From Fulvitalea axinellae (lineage in GTDB: Bacteria; Bacteroidota; Bacteroidia; Cytophagales; Cyclobacteriaceae): a stretch of 64,000 bases of DNA. A program made the position numbers and the translations under genes. This document shows positions 33,834-43,511 of this stretch, piece after piece; the stretch's first letter is position 1; every line of letters starts with the position of its first letter. The notes below the pieces were generated by a model. It was given only the letters and a program-made list of their open reading frames with translations, did not search any database and was not told the origin of the DNA. The DNA is taken from positions 4,010,010-4,074,009 of the forward strand of contig NZ_AP025314.1 of NCBI RefSeq assembly GCF_036492835.1, given 5' to 3'.

Positions 33834-36251
33834 CTATTGTCTAATTAATGCTCCTACCTCTCTCTCAAACGCTTTCACCAACCGGTTCATCGTTTTGTCG
33901 ATCACTTTATCGGTCAGGGTCTTGTCCTTGTCCTGAAGCGTAAAGTTCAACGCATAGGCCTTTTTGCCGGCGTCAATCTTATCGCCTTCGTAAACGTCAA
34001 AAACGGTGATGTCGGTGATCAACTTCCCGGCGTTTTTCTTAGCTACGGCTAATACGGTGTCAAAGTTCACGGATTTGTCAATTACCAATGACAAATCGCG
34101 CTTTACATCCGGAAATTTAGGAATTTCGGCGTAACGAACTTTGGGGTCAGAGAGATTAAGCAAAAGCTCCCAATCCAGATCGGCGTAATAAATTTCCTGT
34201 TTTACACCAAAAGAAGAGCAAAGCTTCTTGTTGAGCAAACCAGCCAATCCGATAACTTTACCTCTGCGCGTCTTAATTTGCACGCCATAGACGTAAGCAC
34301 TGTGCTCTAGAGGCTCAAGTTGCACACCTTCTATCCTGAATTTAACAAAAATTTTATTCAGGACAGCCATCAAGTCATAATAAGTTACACTCTGTTGTTT
34401 TTGGAGCCAGCTTTGGCCTGAGGCCATTCCAGTCACCAAAACACCCAAACGAGCCGACTCTTCGTAGCCATTTTCGGCTTTGCGATACGTCTTTCCGAAT
34501 TCGAAAATCTTAACGTCTTTCTGGCGACGGTTGATGTTACGCAAAGCGACCTCCAGATGGTTAAACACCATCGACTGCCTCATCACGTCCAAGTCTTCGC
34601 TCAAGCGGTTAAGGATATCAACGTTCTTAGAAGAATCGATTTCCTCCACCATCTCGGCGTACTTCGACGAGGTGAGCGAATTGGTCATCACTTCGAAATA
34701 TCCGCTGTCGGCCAACAGGCGGGCGGTTTCCCTTTCTTTTGCGTAAGTGTCCTTAACCGGAAAGTTTGCCAAGAAATCACTGCTGAGGTGATCCGCCACT
34801 TCGATATTGTCGTAACCGTAGATACGGAGGATTTCCTCGATCACGTCGGCCTCACGCGTTACGTCCACACGGTAAGGAGGTACAATGGCCACAAAGCCTT
34901 CCTCTGTTTCCTCAGTAATTTTGATATCGAGGTTTACGAGAATTTCCTTGATAAGTTCTTTACCCAAAGATTTACCGATCAGCCTGTCCACGTTCGAGTA
35001 TTTAACGGGAACAACGAAATCAGCGATTGGATTCGGGTAAACATCCACAATCTCCGAGCTGATTTCCCCGCCGGCGATCTCTTTGATCAACAAAGCGGCT
35101 CTTTTCAGCGCATAGATAGTCATATTAGGATCGGTCCCACGCTCGAAACGGAAAGAAGCGTCGGTTTTCAAGCCATGACGTTGCGATGTCTTACGAACGG
35201 AGTCCGGCGAGAAGTAAGCGCTTTCGAGGAAAATATCCGTCGTGGTTTCTTTAACGCCCGATTTCTCTCCGCCAAATACACCGGCAATACACATCGACTC
35301 GCTCTCGTTGCAGATCATCAGATCAGTCGAAGCGAGTTTACGCTCTTCACCGTCCAAGGTAACGAAAGGCGTATCCTGAGCCACGTTCTTCACAACGATT
35401 TTTGAGCCCGCAACTTCCGCCATATCGAAAGCGTGCATCGGCTGTCCTGTTTCGTGAAGAACGAAGTTGGTGATGTCAACGATATTGTTGATCGGCGCCA
35501 AACCGATTGACTTCAGCCTAAACTGCAACCACTCCGGAGAATCGGCCACTTTTACACCTTTGATAGTCACGCCAGAGTAACGAGGGCAAGCCTCGGCATT
35601 CTCAACAATAACCTCAACAGGCAATTCAGTATTTTCAACGGCAAAAGCGTCAACCGACGGCAACGAAGTAGAAACGCCATAAACGGCTTTCAAATCGCGA
35701 GTCACGCCAAAGTGCGAAGTGGCGTCGGCGCGGTTCGGCGTAAGGCCGATTTCCAAAACATTGTCGCTCTTGATATCGAAAAGCTCGATGGCAGGCGTAC
35801 CGTTTGGCTTGTCGGTATCCAAAACCATGATTCCGTCATGCGACTGCCCGAGACCGATCTCGTCTTCGGCGCAAATCATACCCGTCGAAACCTCGCCTCT
35901 AATTTTCGCTTTCTTGATTTTGAACGGGTCGTGCCCTTCAGGGTACAAAGTAGCGCCTACTGTCGCTACGATCACCTTCTGACCAGCGGCCACGTTCGGC
36001 GCTCCGCACACAATCGGCAAAGGCTCTTCGCCACCCACGTCTACGGTGGTTTTGCTCAATTTGTCCGCACCCGGATGTTTCTCACAAGTCAGGACTTCGC
36101 CGAGGACCAATCCCTCCAAACTTCCTTGTACCTGCTCAAACTTCTCAAGCCCTTCCACTTCAAGCCCTGTAGCTGTCAGCGAAGCTGAGATTTCGTCCGG
36201 TGTCTTGTCTATGCTAATATATTCTTTAAGCCAATCTATTGATATCTTCAT
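33834..36251 (-). CDS. pheT: phenylalanine--tRNA ligase beta subunit
   Basis: PheT pairs with PheS (not in this window) to charge tRNA-Phe. The 805-residue protein shows the full bacterial beta layout: an N-terminal tRNA-binding EMAP-like domain (about 40-150, with EHPGADKLSKTTVDVG type residues in CEKHPGADKLS), B3/B4 editing domain (about 200-400), B5 domain (about 405-475), the catalytic-like core, and a C-terminal ferredoxin-fold anticodon domain (FPDVKRDLSLVIDK to the end). No interruption is seen. It lies upstream of the coiled-coil gene, zapA and rny on the same strand. Confidence 0.97.
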   Translation of the reverse strand: MKISIDWLKEYISIDKTPDEISASLTATGLEVEGLEKFEQVQGSLEGLVLGEVLTCEKHPGADKLSKTTVDVGGEEPLPIVCGAPNVAAGQKVIVATVGATLYPEGHDPFKIKKAKIRGEVSTGMICAEDEIGLGQSHDGIMVLDTDKPNGTPAIELFDIKSDNVLEIGLTPNRADATSHFGVTRDLKAVYGVSTSLPSVDAFAVENTELPVEVIVENAEACPRYSGVTIKGVKVADSPEWLQFRLKSIGLAPINNIVDITNFVLHETGQPMHAFDMAEVAGSKIVVKNVAQDTPFVTLDGEERKLASTDLMICNESESMCIAGVFGGEKSGVKETTTDIFLESAYFSPDSVRKTSQRHGLKTDASFRFERGTDPNMTIYALKRAALLIKEIAGGEISSEIVDVYPNPIADFVVPVKYSNVDRLIGKSLGKELIKEILVNLDIKITEETEEGFVAIVPPYRVDVTREADVIEEILRIYGYDNIEVADHLSSDFLANFPVKDTYAKERETARLLADSGYFEVMTNSLTSSKYAEMVEEIDSSKNVDILNRLSEDLDVMRQSMVFNHLEVALRNINRRQKDVKIFEFGKTYRKAENGYEESARLGVLVTGMASGQSWLQKQQSVTYYDLMAVLNKIFVKFRIEGVQLEPLEHSAYVYGVQIKTRRGKVIGLAGLLNKKLCSSFGVKQEIYYADLDWELLLNLSDPKVRYAEIPKFPDVKRDLSLVIDKSVNFDTVLAVAKKNAGKLITDITVFDVYEGDKIDAGKKAYALNFTLQDKDKTLTDKVIDKTMNRLVKAFEREVGALIRQ

Positions 36252-36372
36252 CTCTCGGGAAGGAGTTTATTTTCGCTAAGCTAAGATTATGGCAAAAATA
36301 ACCATTTCATCCATTAGGATGCGGTTTCAATAAAAAAAATCCGTAATAAACAAGTCTCAACCGCATAAGGAC

Positions 36373-36405
36373 AAAAAAAAACGAAGCCCAAAATGACTTC
36401 GTTTT
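36373..36405 (-). terminator. intrinsic terminator of the DUF5362 gene
   Basis: A 9-base stem (AAAACGAAG and complement) with a 10-base loop is followed on the minus strand by a run of T. It lies between the DUF5362 stop and the start of pheT. Confidence 0.75.
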
Positions 36406-36430
36406 CCCTATCTTTAATATCTTTTTCCGA

Positions 36431-36913
36431 TTAGGCAAACGCAGCAAGCATTCCGCCCAAAATAGCGAACACAAAAAACAGCCCGTAAATACCGACCAAA
36501 ATCGCTGTGAGCACACCGATAAATGTATAGTGTTTTTTAAGATTGCTGAAGGCTTCTGTCAACGCTATCTGATTATGCGTTTTTAAAGCTTTCTGCAAGT
36601 TGCTCGCAAACTTAAACAGGAACAAAACAGGAAAGAAATAAAGCGCTGCAAAAGCCAGATACATAACAGTCATCACCCCACCTCCGACTGCACCCAACGT
36701 TCCCAGAGCTTCTGCCTCCTGGCCTCCGAATGTTCCTAACATACCGAAAATTGTGCCCGCAAAAAAAGCGACCAACACCATAAAGGCAACCCCAACAAAA
36801 CCCACAATCGACAGAAACTTCGCCCATTTAGCGGTAGTTTTCAAAAAGCCTAGAATTACGGGATTAAGGCCAAAATCTTCGGAAACATCTGAATCTAAAG
36901 TAAAATTTTCCAT
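36431..36913 (-). CDS. DUF5362-type integral membrane protein
   Basis: This 160-residue membrane protein has an acidic N-terminus and four hydrophobic segments (about 30-58, 70-100, and two near 130-158) separated by a short amphipathic stretch (KFASNLQKALKTHNQ). The opening TTAKWAKFLSIVGFVGVAF matches the DUF5362 pattern as I remember it. The function is unknown. It has its own terminator and sits alone between der and pheT. Confidence 0.65.
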   Translation of the reverse strand: MENFTLDSDVSEDFGLNPVILGFLKTTAKWAKFLSIVGFVGVAFMVLVAFFAGTIFGMLGTFGGQEAEALGTLGAVGGGVMTVMYLAFAALYFFPVLFLFKFASNLQKALKTHNQIALTEAFSNLKKHYTFIGVLTAILVGIYGLFFVFAILGGMLAAFA

Positions 36914-37040
36914 TGATGTATTTTTATATCAAAAAACGAAGAGAATCAATATAACAAAAAAACTCAACCCTCACGCATTGTATCCCGAAGATAATTGAGG
37001 GGATTAAACCGCCAGTTTTAACAGGAGATAATAACTTATC

Positions 37041-37112
37041 AAAAAAACGATAGAGCCTCCAGAGTACGGCTTCGAAATATCGAACACCATTCATTCGAGT
37101 TTCTATCGTTTT
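37041..37112 (-). terminator. probable terminator after der with a long loop
   Basis: An 11-base perfect stem (AAAACGATAGA at 37044-37054 and its complement at 37102-37112) encloses a 47-base loop that can itself fold around TTCGA/TCGAA. A T-run follows on the minus strand. It lies 41 bases past the der stop. Confidence 0.6.
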
Positions 37113-37153
37113 AAAATCAACGCCGAGGCCCTAAGACGGACCCCGGAAAGTCG

Positions 37154-38461
37154 TTATTTCTGACGGAAGAACATATTGATCGGCACTCCCTCAAAGCCGT
37201 ACTCTTCGCGGAAACGGTTTTCCAAGAATCTTTGGTACGGCTCTTTGATATACTGAGGCAAGTTACAGAAGAATGCGATCGACGGCACCTTGGTAGGCAA
37301 CTGCGTCACGTATTTGATCTTGATATGCTTTCCTTTGGTTGCCGGTGGCGGGTACGATTCGATCACCTTCAGCATAAACTCGTTCAGCTCAGAGGTAGGA
37401 ATACGCTTACTGCGGTTTTCGAACACCTGAATCGCCTCTTCTACGGTTTTGAGAACACGCTGTTTGGTCAATACCGAAGTAAACAGAACAGGAATATAAC
37501 CCAACGGCCCCAATTTCTCCTTAAGGCCTTTCTGGATCTTGACAGCGGTCTTATGGTCCTTTTCAACCAAATCCCACTTATTCATCATGATCACCACACC
37601 TTTCTTGTACTTGTTGGCCAAGCTAAGGATACTCATATCCTGAGCTTCGAAACCGCGGGTAGCGTCCACCATCAAGATACAAACATCGCAATCCTGAATG
37701 GACTGAATAGCGCGCATCACCGAATAGAACTCGATATTCTCTTTTACTCGCGACTTACGGCGGATACCCGCAGTATCAGTCAGAATAAAGTCTTTGCCGA
37801 AGGCCTTGTAACGGCTGTTGATCGAATCGCGAGTTGTACCCGCAATATCGGTCACGATGTTACGCTCTTTGCCCAACAACAGGTTCACAAAAGACGATTT
37901 TCCCGCGTTCGGGCGTCCAACCACCGCGATACGGGGCACTCCCTCGTCCGGATTTCCCTCGTCTTCGGTTTGGAATTCCTTCACTACCTCGTCAAGCAAA
38001 TCACCTGTGCCTGAACCGTTGGCCGAAGAAACAGGATAAACCTCACCCATTCCCAACTCGTAAAACTCAGCCGACTGGAACGAGTACTCGGTGTTGTCCG
38101 CCTTGTTGGCCACGATAAACACCGGCTTTTTCACTTCGCGCAAAATGTTGGCGAAATCCTTATCCATTCCCGTAAGACCAGTGTGCGAGTCCACCATAAA
38201 CAGGATCACGGTAGCCTCGTCGATGGCTTCCTTCACCTGCTCGCGAATTGCCGACTCGAAGGTATCCTCCGATCCGGTTACGTAACCTCCCGTATCAATT
38301 ACGGTGTAGTTTTTCCCGATCCACTCGCCATACCCGTAATGGCGGTCGCGGGTTACGCCGGCTTCGTCGTCCATGATGGCCTGTTTCTTTTCGACCAGTC
38401 TGTTGAAAAGGGTCGATTTCCCCACGTTCGGGCGACCCACAATCGCTACAATATTTGCCAC
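37154..38461 (-). CDS. der: ribosome biogenesis GTPase Der (EngA)
   Basis: Der is an essential tandem GTPase for 50S subunit maturation. The first G domain opens IVAIVGRPNVGKSTLFNRL, with DTGGY and NKAD motifs. The second opens IAVVGRPNAGKSSFVNLL, with DTAGIRRKSRV and NKWDLVEK. A KH-like C-terminal domain follows and ends GVPINMFFRQK. The length is 435 residues, the family norm. The start is GTG at 38461, giving the canonical MANIVAIVG. era lies upstream on the same strand, so two ribosome-assembly GTPases are neighbours. Confidence 0.97.
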   Translation of the reverse strand: MANIVAIVGRPNVGKSTLFNRLVEKKQAIMDDEAGVTRDRHYGYGEWIGKNYTVIDTGGYVTGSEDTFESAIREQVKEAIDEATVILFMVDSHTGLTGMDKDFANILREVKKPVFIVANKADNTEYSFQSAEFYELGMGEVYPVSSANGSGTGDLLDEVVKEFQTEDEGNPDEGVPRIAVVGRPNAGKSSFVNLLLGKERNIVTDIAGTTRDSINSRYKAFGKDFILTDTAGIRRKSRVKENIEFYSVMRAIQSIQDCDVCILMVDATRGFEAQDMSILSLANKYKKGVVIMMNKWDLVEKDHKTAVKIQKGLKEKLGPLGYIPVLFTSVLTKQRVLKTVEEAIQVFENRSKRIPTSELNEFMLKVIESYPPPATKGKHIKIKYVTQLPTKVPSIAFFCNLPQYIKEPYQRFLENRFREEYGFEGVPINMFFRQK

Positions 38462-38658
38462 TGTTGTAAAATTCTGTTTTCTCGGTATGCGGGCTTTGGC
38501 CGGATTCGCATGGACGGTTCGCCAGCTGCTTGCCCTTATTATTGAGGAGCCGTTTCAGATCAGCAAGGCGTTGGGTGGTTGAGAGGACCTTCCGCGCCCC
38601 GAGTCTTTCGGACTCCTATATATTATCATTTTTTTGATTTACGATTTCGATCCGGGAA

Positions 38659-39561
38659 TCACCCCCAATCCTGATCGTAACCGAAACGCTTAAGCTTGAT
38701 GTCTTTTTTACGCCAATCAGGCTCAATCTTCACGTGAGTTTCCAGAAAAACCTGTTTTCCAAAAAACTCTTCCATATCAGTACGGGATTGAATTCCCACT
38801 TTCTTAATCGCTTCACCACCTTTTCCGATGATGATTCCACGTTGGCTTTTACGCTCGACATAGATAATGGCTCGAATGCGGATAATCTTCTCTTCCTCCA
38901 CAAATGACTCCACCTCCACCTCACAGCTGTAAGGCACCTCTTTTTTATAATTAAGGAAAATCTTCTCGCGGATTATTTCCGAAGCGAAAAAGCGCTCGGA
39001 TTTGTCCGTAAGTTCATCTTTTGGAAAATACGGCGGATGCACCGGCATTTCCTCCATGATAAGGGAGAACAGTTCCAGCGTATTGGTTTTCTCCAAGGCC
39101 GAAACCATAATGGTGTGCTTGGCCTGTACGGCCTCTTGCCAATACTTCAGCTTGTCCTCGGCCTGGGTACCCACGGCCTGATCGATTTTGTTGAGAACAA
39201 GAATCACCGGCACGTCCGATTTGCGGAGTTTTTTGAGAGCCTCGTCCTCTGGGTCGATCTTCTCATACAAGTCCGTAACGAACAAAATCACGTCGGCGTC
39301 TTCCAAGGAAGCGTTTACGAAACCCATCATAGAGCGATGAAGCTCGTATTCCGGCGCCAAAATACCGGGCGTATCGGAGTACACTACCTGAAAATCCTCT
39401 CCGCTAAGGATTCCGAAGATGCGGTGGCGCGTGGTCTGCGCCTTGGACGTGATGATCGAGAGCTTCTCCCCCACCAGCGCGTTCATGAGCGTGGATTTAC
39501 CCACGTTCGGTTTGCCGATAATACTTACAAAACCGGCCTTATGCGTCTTTTCCTCAACCAT
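38659..39561 (-). CDS. era: GTPase Era
   Basis: Era binds the 3' end of 16S rRNA and helps 30S assembly. The 300-residue protein has the G domain (FVSIIGKPNVGKSTLMNAL, the switch SKAQTTRHRIFGI, DTPGI and NKIDQA) and a C-terminal KH domain with IIGKGGEAIKKVGI. Length and motif order are standard. About 200 bases separate it from der. I saw no terminator there, so the two may be co-transcribed. Confidence 0.97.
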   Translation of the reverse strand: MVEEKTHKAGFVSIIGKPNVGKSTLMNALVGEKLSIITSKAQTTRHRIFGILSGEDFQVVYSDTPGILAPEYELHRSMMGFVNASLEDADVILFVTDLYEKIDPEDEALKKLRKSDVPVILVLNKIDQAVGTQAEDKLKYWQEAVQAKHTIMVSALEKTNTLELFSLIMEEMPVHPPYFPKDELTDKSERFFASEIIREKIFLNYKKEVPYSCEVEVESFVEEEKIIRIRAIIYVERKSQRGIIIGKGGEAIKKVGIQSRTDMEEFFGKQVFLETHVKIEPDWRKKDIKLKRFGYDQDWG

Positions 39562-39823
39562 TTCGATTATTTGATTTCCGCGAAGATACTCGTTTTTTCG
39601 GGAAATGGTGATTCCCGGTCTCCGAATCCCCCTTAACTAGCCCTGTAGAAAGGAAACGGATAGCGATACGGGAGGTTCAGGACTTTTGATTTTCCGGGAA
39701 GGATACCGACTCTGTTATCGATTTTTTCGATCCGACGGAACAGGCCAAAGCAAGGGTTAATTATTTTTTATCAAGGCAAAAAGCCATAAATTGGGCCCGT
39801 ATTCAACAATAAAGAGATCAACT

Positions 39824-41218
39824 ATGTCCGCGAAATATGACTTGATTGTAATCGGCAGTGGCCCCGGTGGCTACGTTGCCGCAATCCGCGCCTCACAGCT
39901 TGGCTTTAAGACAGCGGTAGTGGAGAAAGCCGAACTCGGCGGTATTTGCCTGAACTGGGGCTGTATCCCGACCAAAGCCCTGCTCAAAAGCGCTCAAGTA
40001 TTCGAGTACATTAACCACGCGCAAGATTACGGAGTAACGGTAGGCGACGCCAAAGCCGATTTCGGGGCGATGGTGAAGCGTAGCCGCGGTGTGGCCGGCA
40101 AAATGAGCCAGGGCATCACCTTCTTGATGAAGAAAAACAATATCGACGTACTCAAAGGTTTCGGCAAACTGAAAACCGGTAAAAAGGTGGAAGTGACCGC
40201 CGAAGACGGAACAGTAACGGAGTACGGCGCAGACCATATCATCTTGGCCACCGGAGCCCGCGCCCGCGAGTTGCCGGCATTGCCTATCGACGGAAAGAAA
40301 ATCATCGGCTACCGCCAAGCGATGTCTTTGGAAAAGCAACCTGAATCGATGGTGGTTGTGGGGTCAGGCGCTATCGGAATCGAGTTCGCCCATTTCTACA
40401 GCACAATCGGCACGCAGGTGACGGTAGTGGAATATATGCCGAACATCGTACCGGTAGAGGACGAGGAAGTTTCTAAAGCATTGGAACGTTCGTTCAAAAA
40501 GCGTAAGGTTAAGATCAAGACCAACGCCGAGGTTACGTCGGTTGACACTTCGGGCGAGAAGTGCGTAGTGACCGTAAAAACCAAGAAAGGCGAAGAGACT
40601 ATCGAGGCGGACGTTGTATTGTCGGCCGTTGGCGTATCTACCAACATCGAGGGCATCGGCCTTGAGGACGTTGGTGTAATGACCGACCGCGGCAAAGTGA
40701 TCGTTGACGATTACTACAAGACGAACATCCCGGGCGTTTACGCTATCGGCGATATCGTAAAAGGGCCTGCTTTGGCTCACGTTTCTTCAGCGGAAGCCAT
40801 CATCTGCGTTGAGAAGATCAAGGGCATGACTCCCGAGCCTTTGGACTACGGCAACATCCCTGGCTGTACTTACTGCTCTCCGGAGATCGCTTCGGTAGGT
40901 ATGACCGAGAAAGCCGCCAAAGAGGCCGGTTACGAATTGAAAGTGGGCAAATTCCCATTCTCAGCTTCGGGCAAAGCCACCGCCGCCGGGCACAACGAAG
41001 GTTTCGTAAAAGTAATTTACGACGCCAAGTACGGCGAGCTTTTGGGCGCTCATATGATCGGAGCCAATGTTACGGAAATGATCGCCGAGATCGTAGTGGC
41101 CCGCAAGCTGGAGACTACGGCTCACGAAATCCTCTCGGCCGTTCACCCGCACCCGACCCTGTCGGAGGCAGTGAAAGACGCCACTGAGGACGCTTACGAC
41201 GAAGCAATTCACTTGTAA
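39824..41218 (+). CDS. lpdA: dihydrolipoyl dehydrogenase
   Basis: This FAD flavoprotein (E3) reoxidises dihydrolipoamide in pyruvate and 2-oxoglutarate dehydrogenase and glycine cleavage complexes. The FAD motif GSGPGGYVAAIRA is near residue 11. The redox disulfide pair is Cys42 and Cys47 in GGICLNWGCIPTK. The NAD motif is VVGSGAIGIEFA, and the C-terminal His-Glu pair lies in HPHPTLSE. I used the ATG at 39824; an in-frame TTG 33 bases earlier is not supported. The gene stands alone, away from any E1/E2 gene. Confidence 0.96.
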   Translation: MSAKYDLIVIGSGPGGYVAAIRASQLGFKTAVVEKAELGGICLNWGCIPTKALLKSAQVFEYINHAQDYGVTVGDAKADFGAMVKRSRGVAGKMSQGITFLMKKNNIDVLKGFGKLKTGKKVEVTAEDGTVTEYGADHIILATGARARELPALPIDGKKIIGYRQAMSLEKQPESMVVVGSGAIGIEFAHFYSTIGTQVTVVEYMPNIVPVEDEEVSKALERSFKKRKVKIKTNAEVTSVDTSGEKCVVTVKTKKGEETIEADVVLSAVGVSTNIEGIGLEDVGVMTDRGKVIVDDYYKTNIPGVYAIGDIVKGPALAHVSSAEAIICVEKIKGMTPEPLDYGNIPGCTYCSPEIASVGMTEKAAKEAGYELKVGKFPFSASGKATAAGHNEGFVKVIYDAKYGELLGAHMIGANVTEMIAEIVVARKLETTAHEILSAVHPHPTLSEAVKDATEDAYDEAIHL

Positions 41219-41241
41219 GAATTAAGCCAATAAACTAATGA

Positions 41242-41294
41242 TAAGGCCGGCAAGGTAAACCGACATGGTTACGCTTTGCCGGCCTTACTTTTTT
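41242..41294 (+). terminator. intrinsic terminator after lpdA
   Basis: A perfect 12-base stem (TAAGGCCGGCAA and complement) is extended by an inner imperfect stem and followed by CTTTTTT. It lies 23 bases past the lpdA stop. Confidence 0.88.
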
Positions 41295-41337
41295 GGCATT
41301 AGGTAATTGGCATTAAGTCTTAGGTCCTAAGACCTAA
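41293..41337. repeat. short direct and inverted repeats after lpdA
   Basis: The 9-base direct repeat TTGGCATTA occurs at 41293-41301 and 41307-41315. It is followed by the near-palindrome GTCTTAGGTCCTAAGAC at 41317-41333, which also forms TTAGGTC/GACCTAA arms. It may be a decayed repeat element or operator; no clear role. Confidence 0.4.
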
Positions 41338-41492
41338 TTCAAAAATTAAAAAACCTAATCGGGAACACATCTCGGGCTTATTTCCCATTTTAACAAACAG
41401 GTAAGCTCCACAAACAAAATCACTTTGGGGCGGGTACAAAAAGGAACGTCCAACTCTTAATCAAATACCAAAAAAGACTACGAGCGATAAAT

Positions 41493-42692
41493 ATGAAAAG
41501 GCCAAACCCGAAAAAGACGGCGCTATTCGTCATCACTTACGCCATTTTCATCGATACGCTTATTTATAGTCTTATCGTTCCGCTTTTGCCGGATATCGCT
41601 ACGAAGTTTAGTCTAAGCACAGCCCAAGTAAACGGACTTTACGTTATCTACGCCGCCGCCCTGATTATTTTCACTCCTATCGCGGGCTTCCTTTCCAACA
41701 AACTTGGCAAACGCCCAGTTATGCTGGCCGGACTGGCAGGCATGGCTTTCAGCTCATTGCTTTTCGCTTTTGTGGAAGGTTATCCCGAACTTATGTTAGC
41801 CCGGGCACTACAAGGCATTTCGGCCACGGTTTCGTGGACAGCGGGCTTGGCACTTATTTCCGATTATTTCCCCTCCGAGGAACGTGGGCGGGCTACGGGA
41901 ATCGTTTATTCGGGAATGTCAGCTGGTATGTTGGCGGGGCCTCCTCTTGCCGGATTCGTTTATGACCATTTCGGTTTCGAAGCTCCATTTATTATCGCCG
42001 CCACTTTGGCCGTCAGCGATTTGCTCATTAGAATGTTCTTGCTAAAAGACCAAAAGCAGGAGGCTCCCCAAAAATTCAGTTACCGCCCCCTTTTCCGTCC
42101 GGATATTCTCGGATATCTGGCCCTTATAGTCGTCGGTTCCAGTATGGCGACGGTAATAGAACCCGTTTTGCCGTTTTTTATGAGAGCCAAACTCGGCTAT
42201 AGCGCTACTCAGATAGGTTTCGCTTTCGGCTGGCTAACCGTCGTCACTGGAATTTTCTACAATATCAGCGGAAGAATAGCCGACAAGCGCAATAAGCCAA
42301 GGATGATTTTCGGCAATTTGGCCTTAACCCTCATCTCTTTCAGCCTTTTGGCCAGCGTGGCCAATACTTGGGTTCTATTACTCATCCTAAACGCTTTCGG
42401 AGTGTTTTTCAGTTTTTTCTTTGTCCCGATTCTCCCCCATATCAGCTCTATTTCTGAAAAATACAACGCCAACCCCGCCGCCGTTTACGCGGCTTTTAAT
42501 TTGGCATACTCATCAGGTATGCTTTTCGGCCCATTAAGCGTATTTCCATTAAAAGAACTTTCCACCGACGCCACATTTCCCGCTCTCGCTTTTCTTTACT
42601 CTTTAGCCTTTTTAGGAATCAGCGTCTTCTGCTTTGTTATTCCAAAAAGAAAACAAGTATTGGCGTCCAGAGCCGAAAAATTGGGCAAATAA
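41493..42692 (+). CDS. MFS transporter, drug/proton antiporter-like
   Basis: This 399-residue permease of the major facilitator superfamily has twelve predicted membrane helices in two halves. Near the second helix the loop GFLSNKLGKRPVMLAG is the signature of the superfamily, and the fifth-helix motif appears around GIVYSGMSAGMLAGPPLAGF, which suggests the antiporter type. The first helix has FVITYAIFIDTLIYSLIVPLLP. The substrate cannot be named. It is a single gene ending at a terminator shared with the convergent sigma factor. Confidence 0.85.
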   Translation: MKRPNPKKTALFVITYAIFIDTLIYSLIVPLLPDIATKFSLSTAQVNGLYVIYAAALIIFTPIAGFLSNKLGKRPVMLAGLAGMAFSSLLFAFVEGYPELMLARALQGISATVSWTAGLALISDYFPSEERGRATGIVYSGMSAGMLAGPPLAGFVYDHFGFEAPFIIAATLAVSDLLIRMFLLKDQKQEAPQKFSYRPLFRPDILGYLALIVVGSSMATVIEPVLPFFMRAKLGYSATQIGFAFGWLTVVTGIFYNISGRIADKRNKPRMIFGNLALTLISFSLLASVANTWVLLLILNAFGVFFSFFFVPILPHISSISEKYNANPAAVYAAFNLAYSSGMLFGPLSVFPLKELSTDATFPALAFLYSLAFLGISVFCFVIPKRKQVLASRAEKLGK

Positions 42693-42722
42693 AAAACGGA
42701 ACGATTACCCGCTCCGTTTTCC
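42691..42722. terminator. bidirectional terminator, MFS / sigma factor
   Basis: Arms AAAACGGAAC (42693-42702) and GCTCCGTTTT (42711-42720) pair with one mismatch around an 8-base loop. A-run and T-run flank it. It lies between two convergent genes. Confidence 0.75.
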
Positions 42723-42743
42723 ATTATCATCCAAATAGTATTC

Positions 42744-43259
42744 TTATTTCATCTCGTAGTTTTTAAGCATAAACTTCAATTCCTTTCTGGCGATGTGGAT
42801 TCTGTTCTTCACTGTCCCTATCGGGATCTCCAGCTTATCGGCGATCTCATGATATTTAAATCCCCGAAAGTGCATTAGGAAAGGTATGCGGTAATTGTCT
42901 TCCAACTTGGCGATGGCCTTTTTGATATCCGTAATGGCAAAGCCCGAATAGGCCATGTTTTCCGTGATATTACCCGAAGAGTTGATATAGTGGAGATTGT
43001 CGGTCGTATCTATAAAAGTGTTTCTCCGCACCATTCTCTGATAGTTGGTGATGAAGGTGTTCTTCATGATGGTGTAAAGCCAGGCCTTCAGGTTAGTTCC
43101 GGCAGCGAACTTGTCCCGGTTGTTAAACGCCTTCAATACCGTCTCTTGCAATAAATCGTTCGCCTCTTCCGGGTCCTTGGTCAATCGCAAGGCAAAGGGT
43201 CTGAGCGATGAAGACAGCTTGTTGATGTTGTTGCTGAATTCTATTCCGGTCATATGCAT
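42744..43259 (-). CDS. ECF-type RNA polymerase sigma factor
   Basis: This 171-residue sigma factor has the two ECF regions. Region 2 has FALRLTKDPEEANDLLQETVLKAF with the aspartates of the DDLLQE-type block, followed by LKAWLYTIMKNTFINNY-like residues. Region 4 has IPFLMHFRGFKYHEIADKLEIPIGTVKNR-type helix-turn-helix residues (core KYHEIADKLEIPIGTV). It closely resembles the stand-alone ECF sigma widely conserved in Bacteroidota, which has no adjacent anti-sigma gene, and none is seen here. A second ATG at 43253 (MTGIEFSNN) is an equally good start. Confidence 0.88.
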   Translation of the reverse strand: MHMTGIEFSNNINKLSSSLRPFALRLTKDPEEANDLLQETVLKAFNNRDKFAAGTNLKAWLYTIMKNTFITNYQRMVRRNTFIDTTDNLHYINSSGNITENMAYSGFAITDIKKAIAKLEDNYRIPFLMHFRGFKYHEIADKLEIPIGTVKNRIHIARKELKFMLKNYEMK

Positions 43260-43451
43260 CTGTGTTTATGGGTTCTTCCGGACCAAAGCCCGGGACCATC
43301 CCCGATCAGGCCCGAGGCCCAAACCAGAGAATAGCACTGGATAGTGGATTAACAAGATCCTTCTGAGATGGTTCACGCAAATGATCGGCCACAACAGAAC
43401 TAAAAAAATGATTTGAGGAATAATAAAAATTGGCACACGTGCCGTAAGGGC

Positions 43452-43480
43452 AAAAAAAAAGCTTACGTGACGCAAGCTTT
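43452..43480 (-). terminator. intrinsic terminator of the AraC-type regulator
   Basis: A 10-pair stem with one mismatch (AAAGCTTACG with CGCAAGCTTT) and a TGA loop is followed by a long T-run on the minus strand. It lies about 30 bases past the regulator's stop. Confidence 0.75.
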
Positions 43481-43511
43481 CTGTTCGGTTTGTGGTGATG
43501 ACACGGGTTGG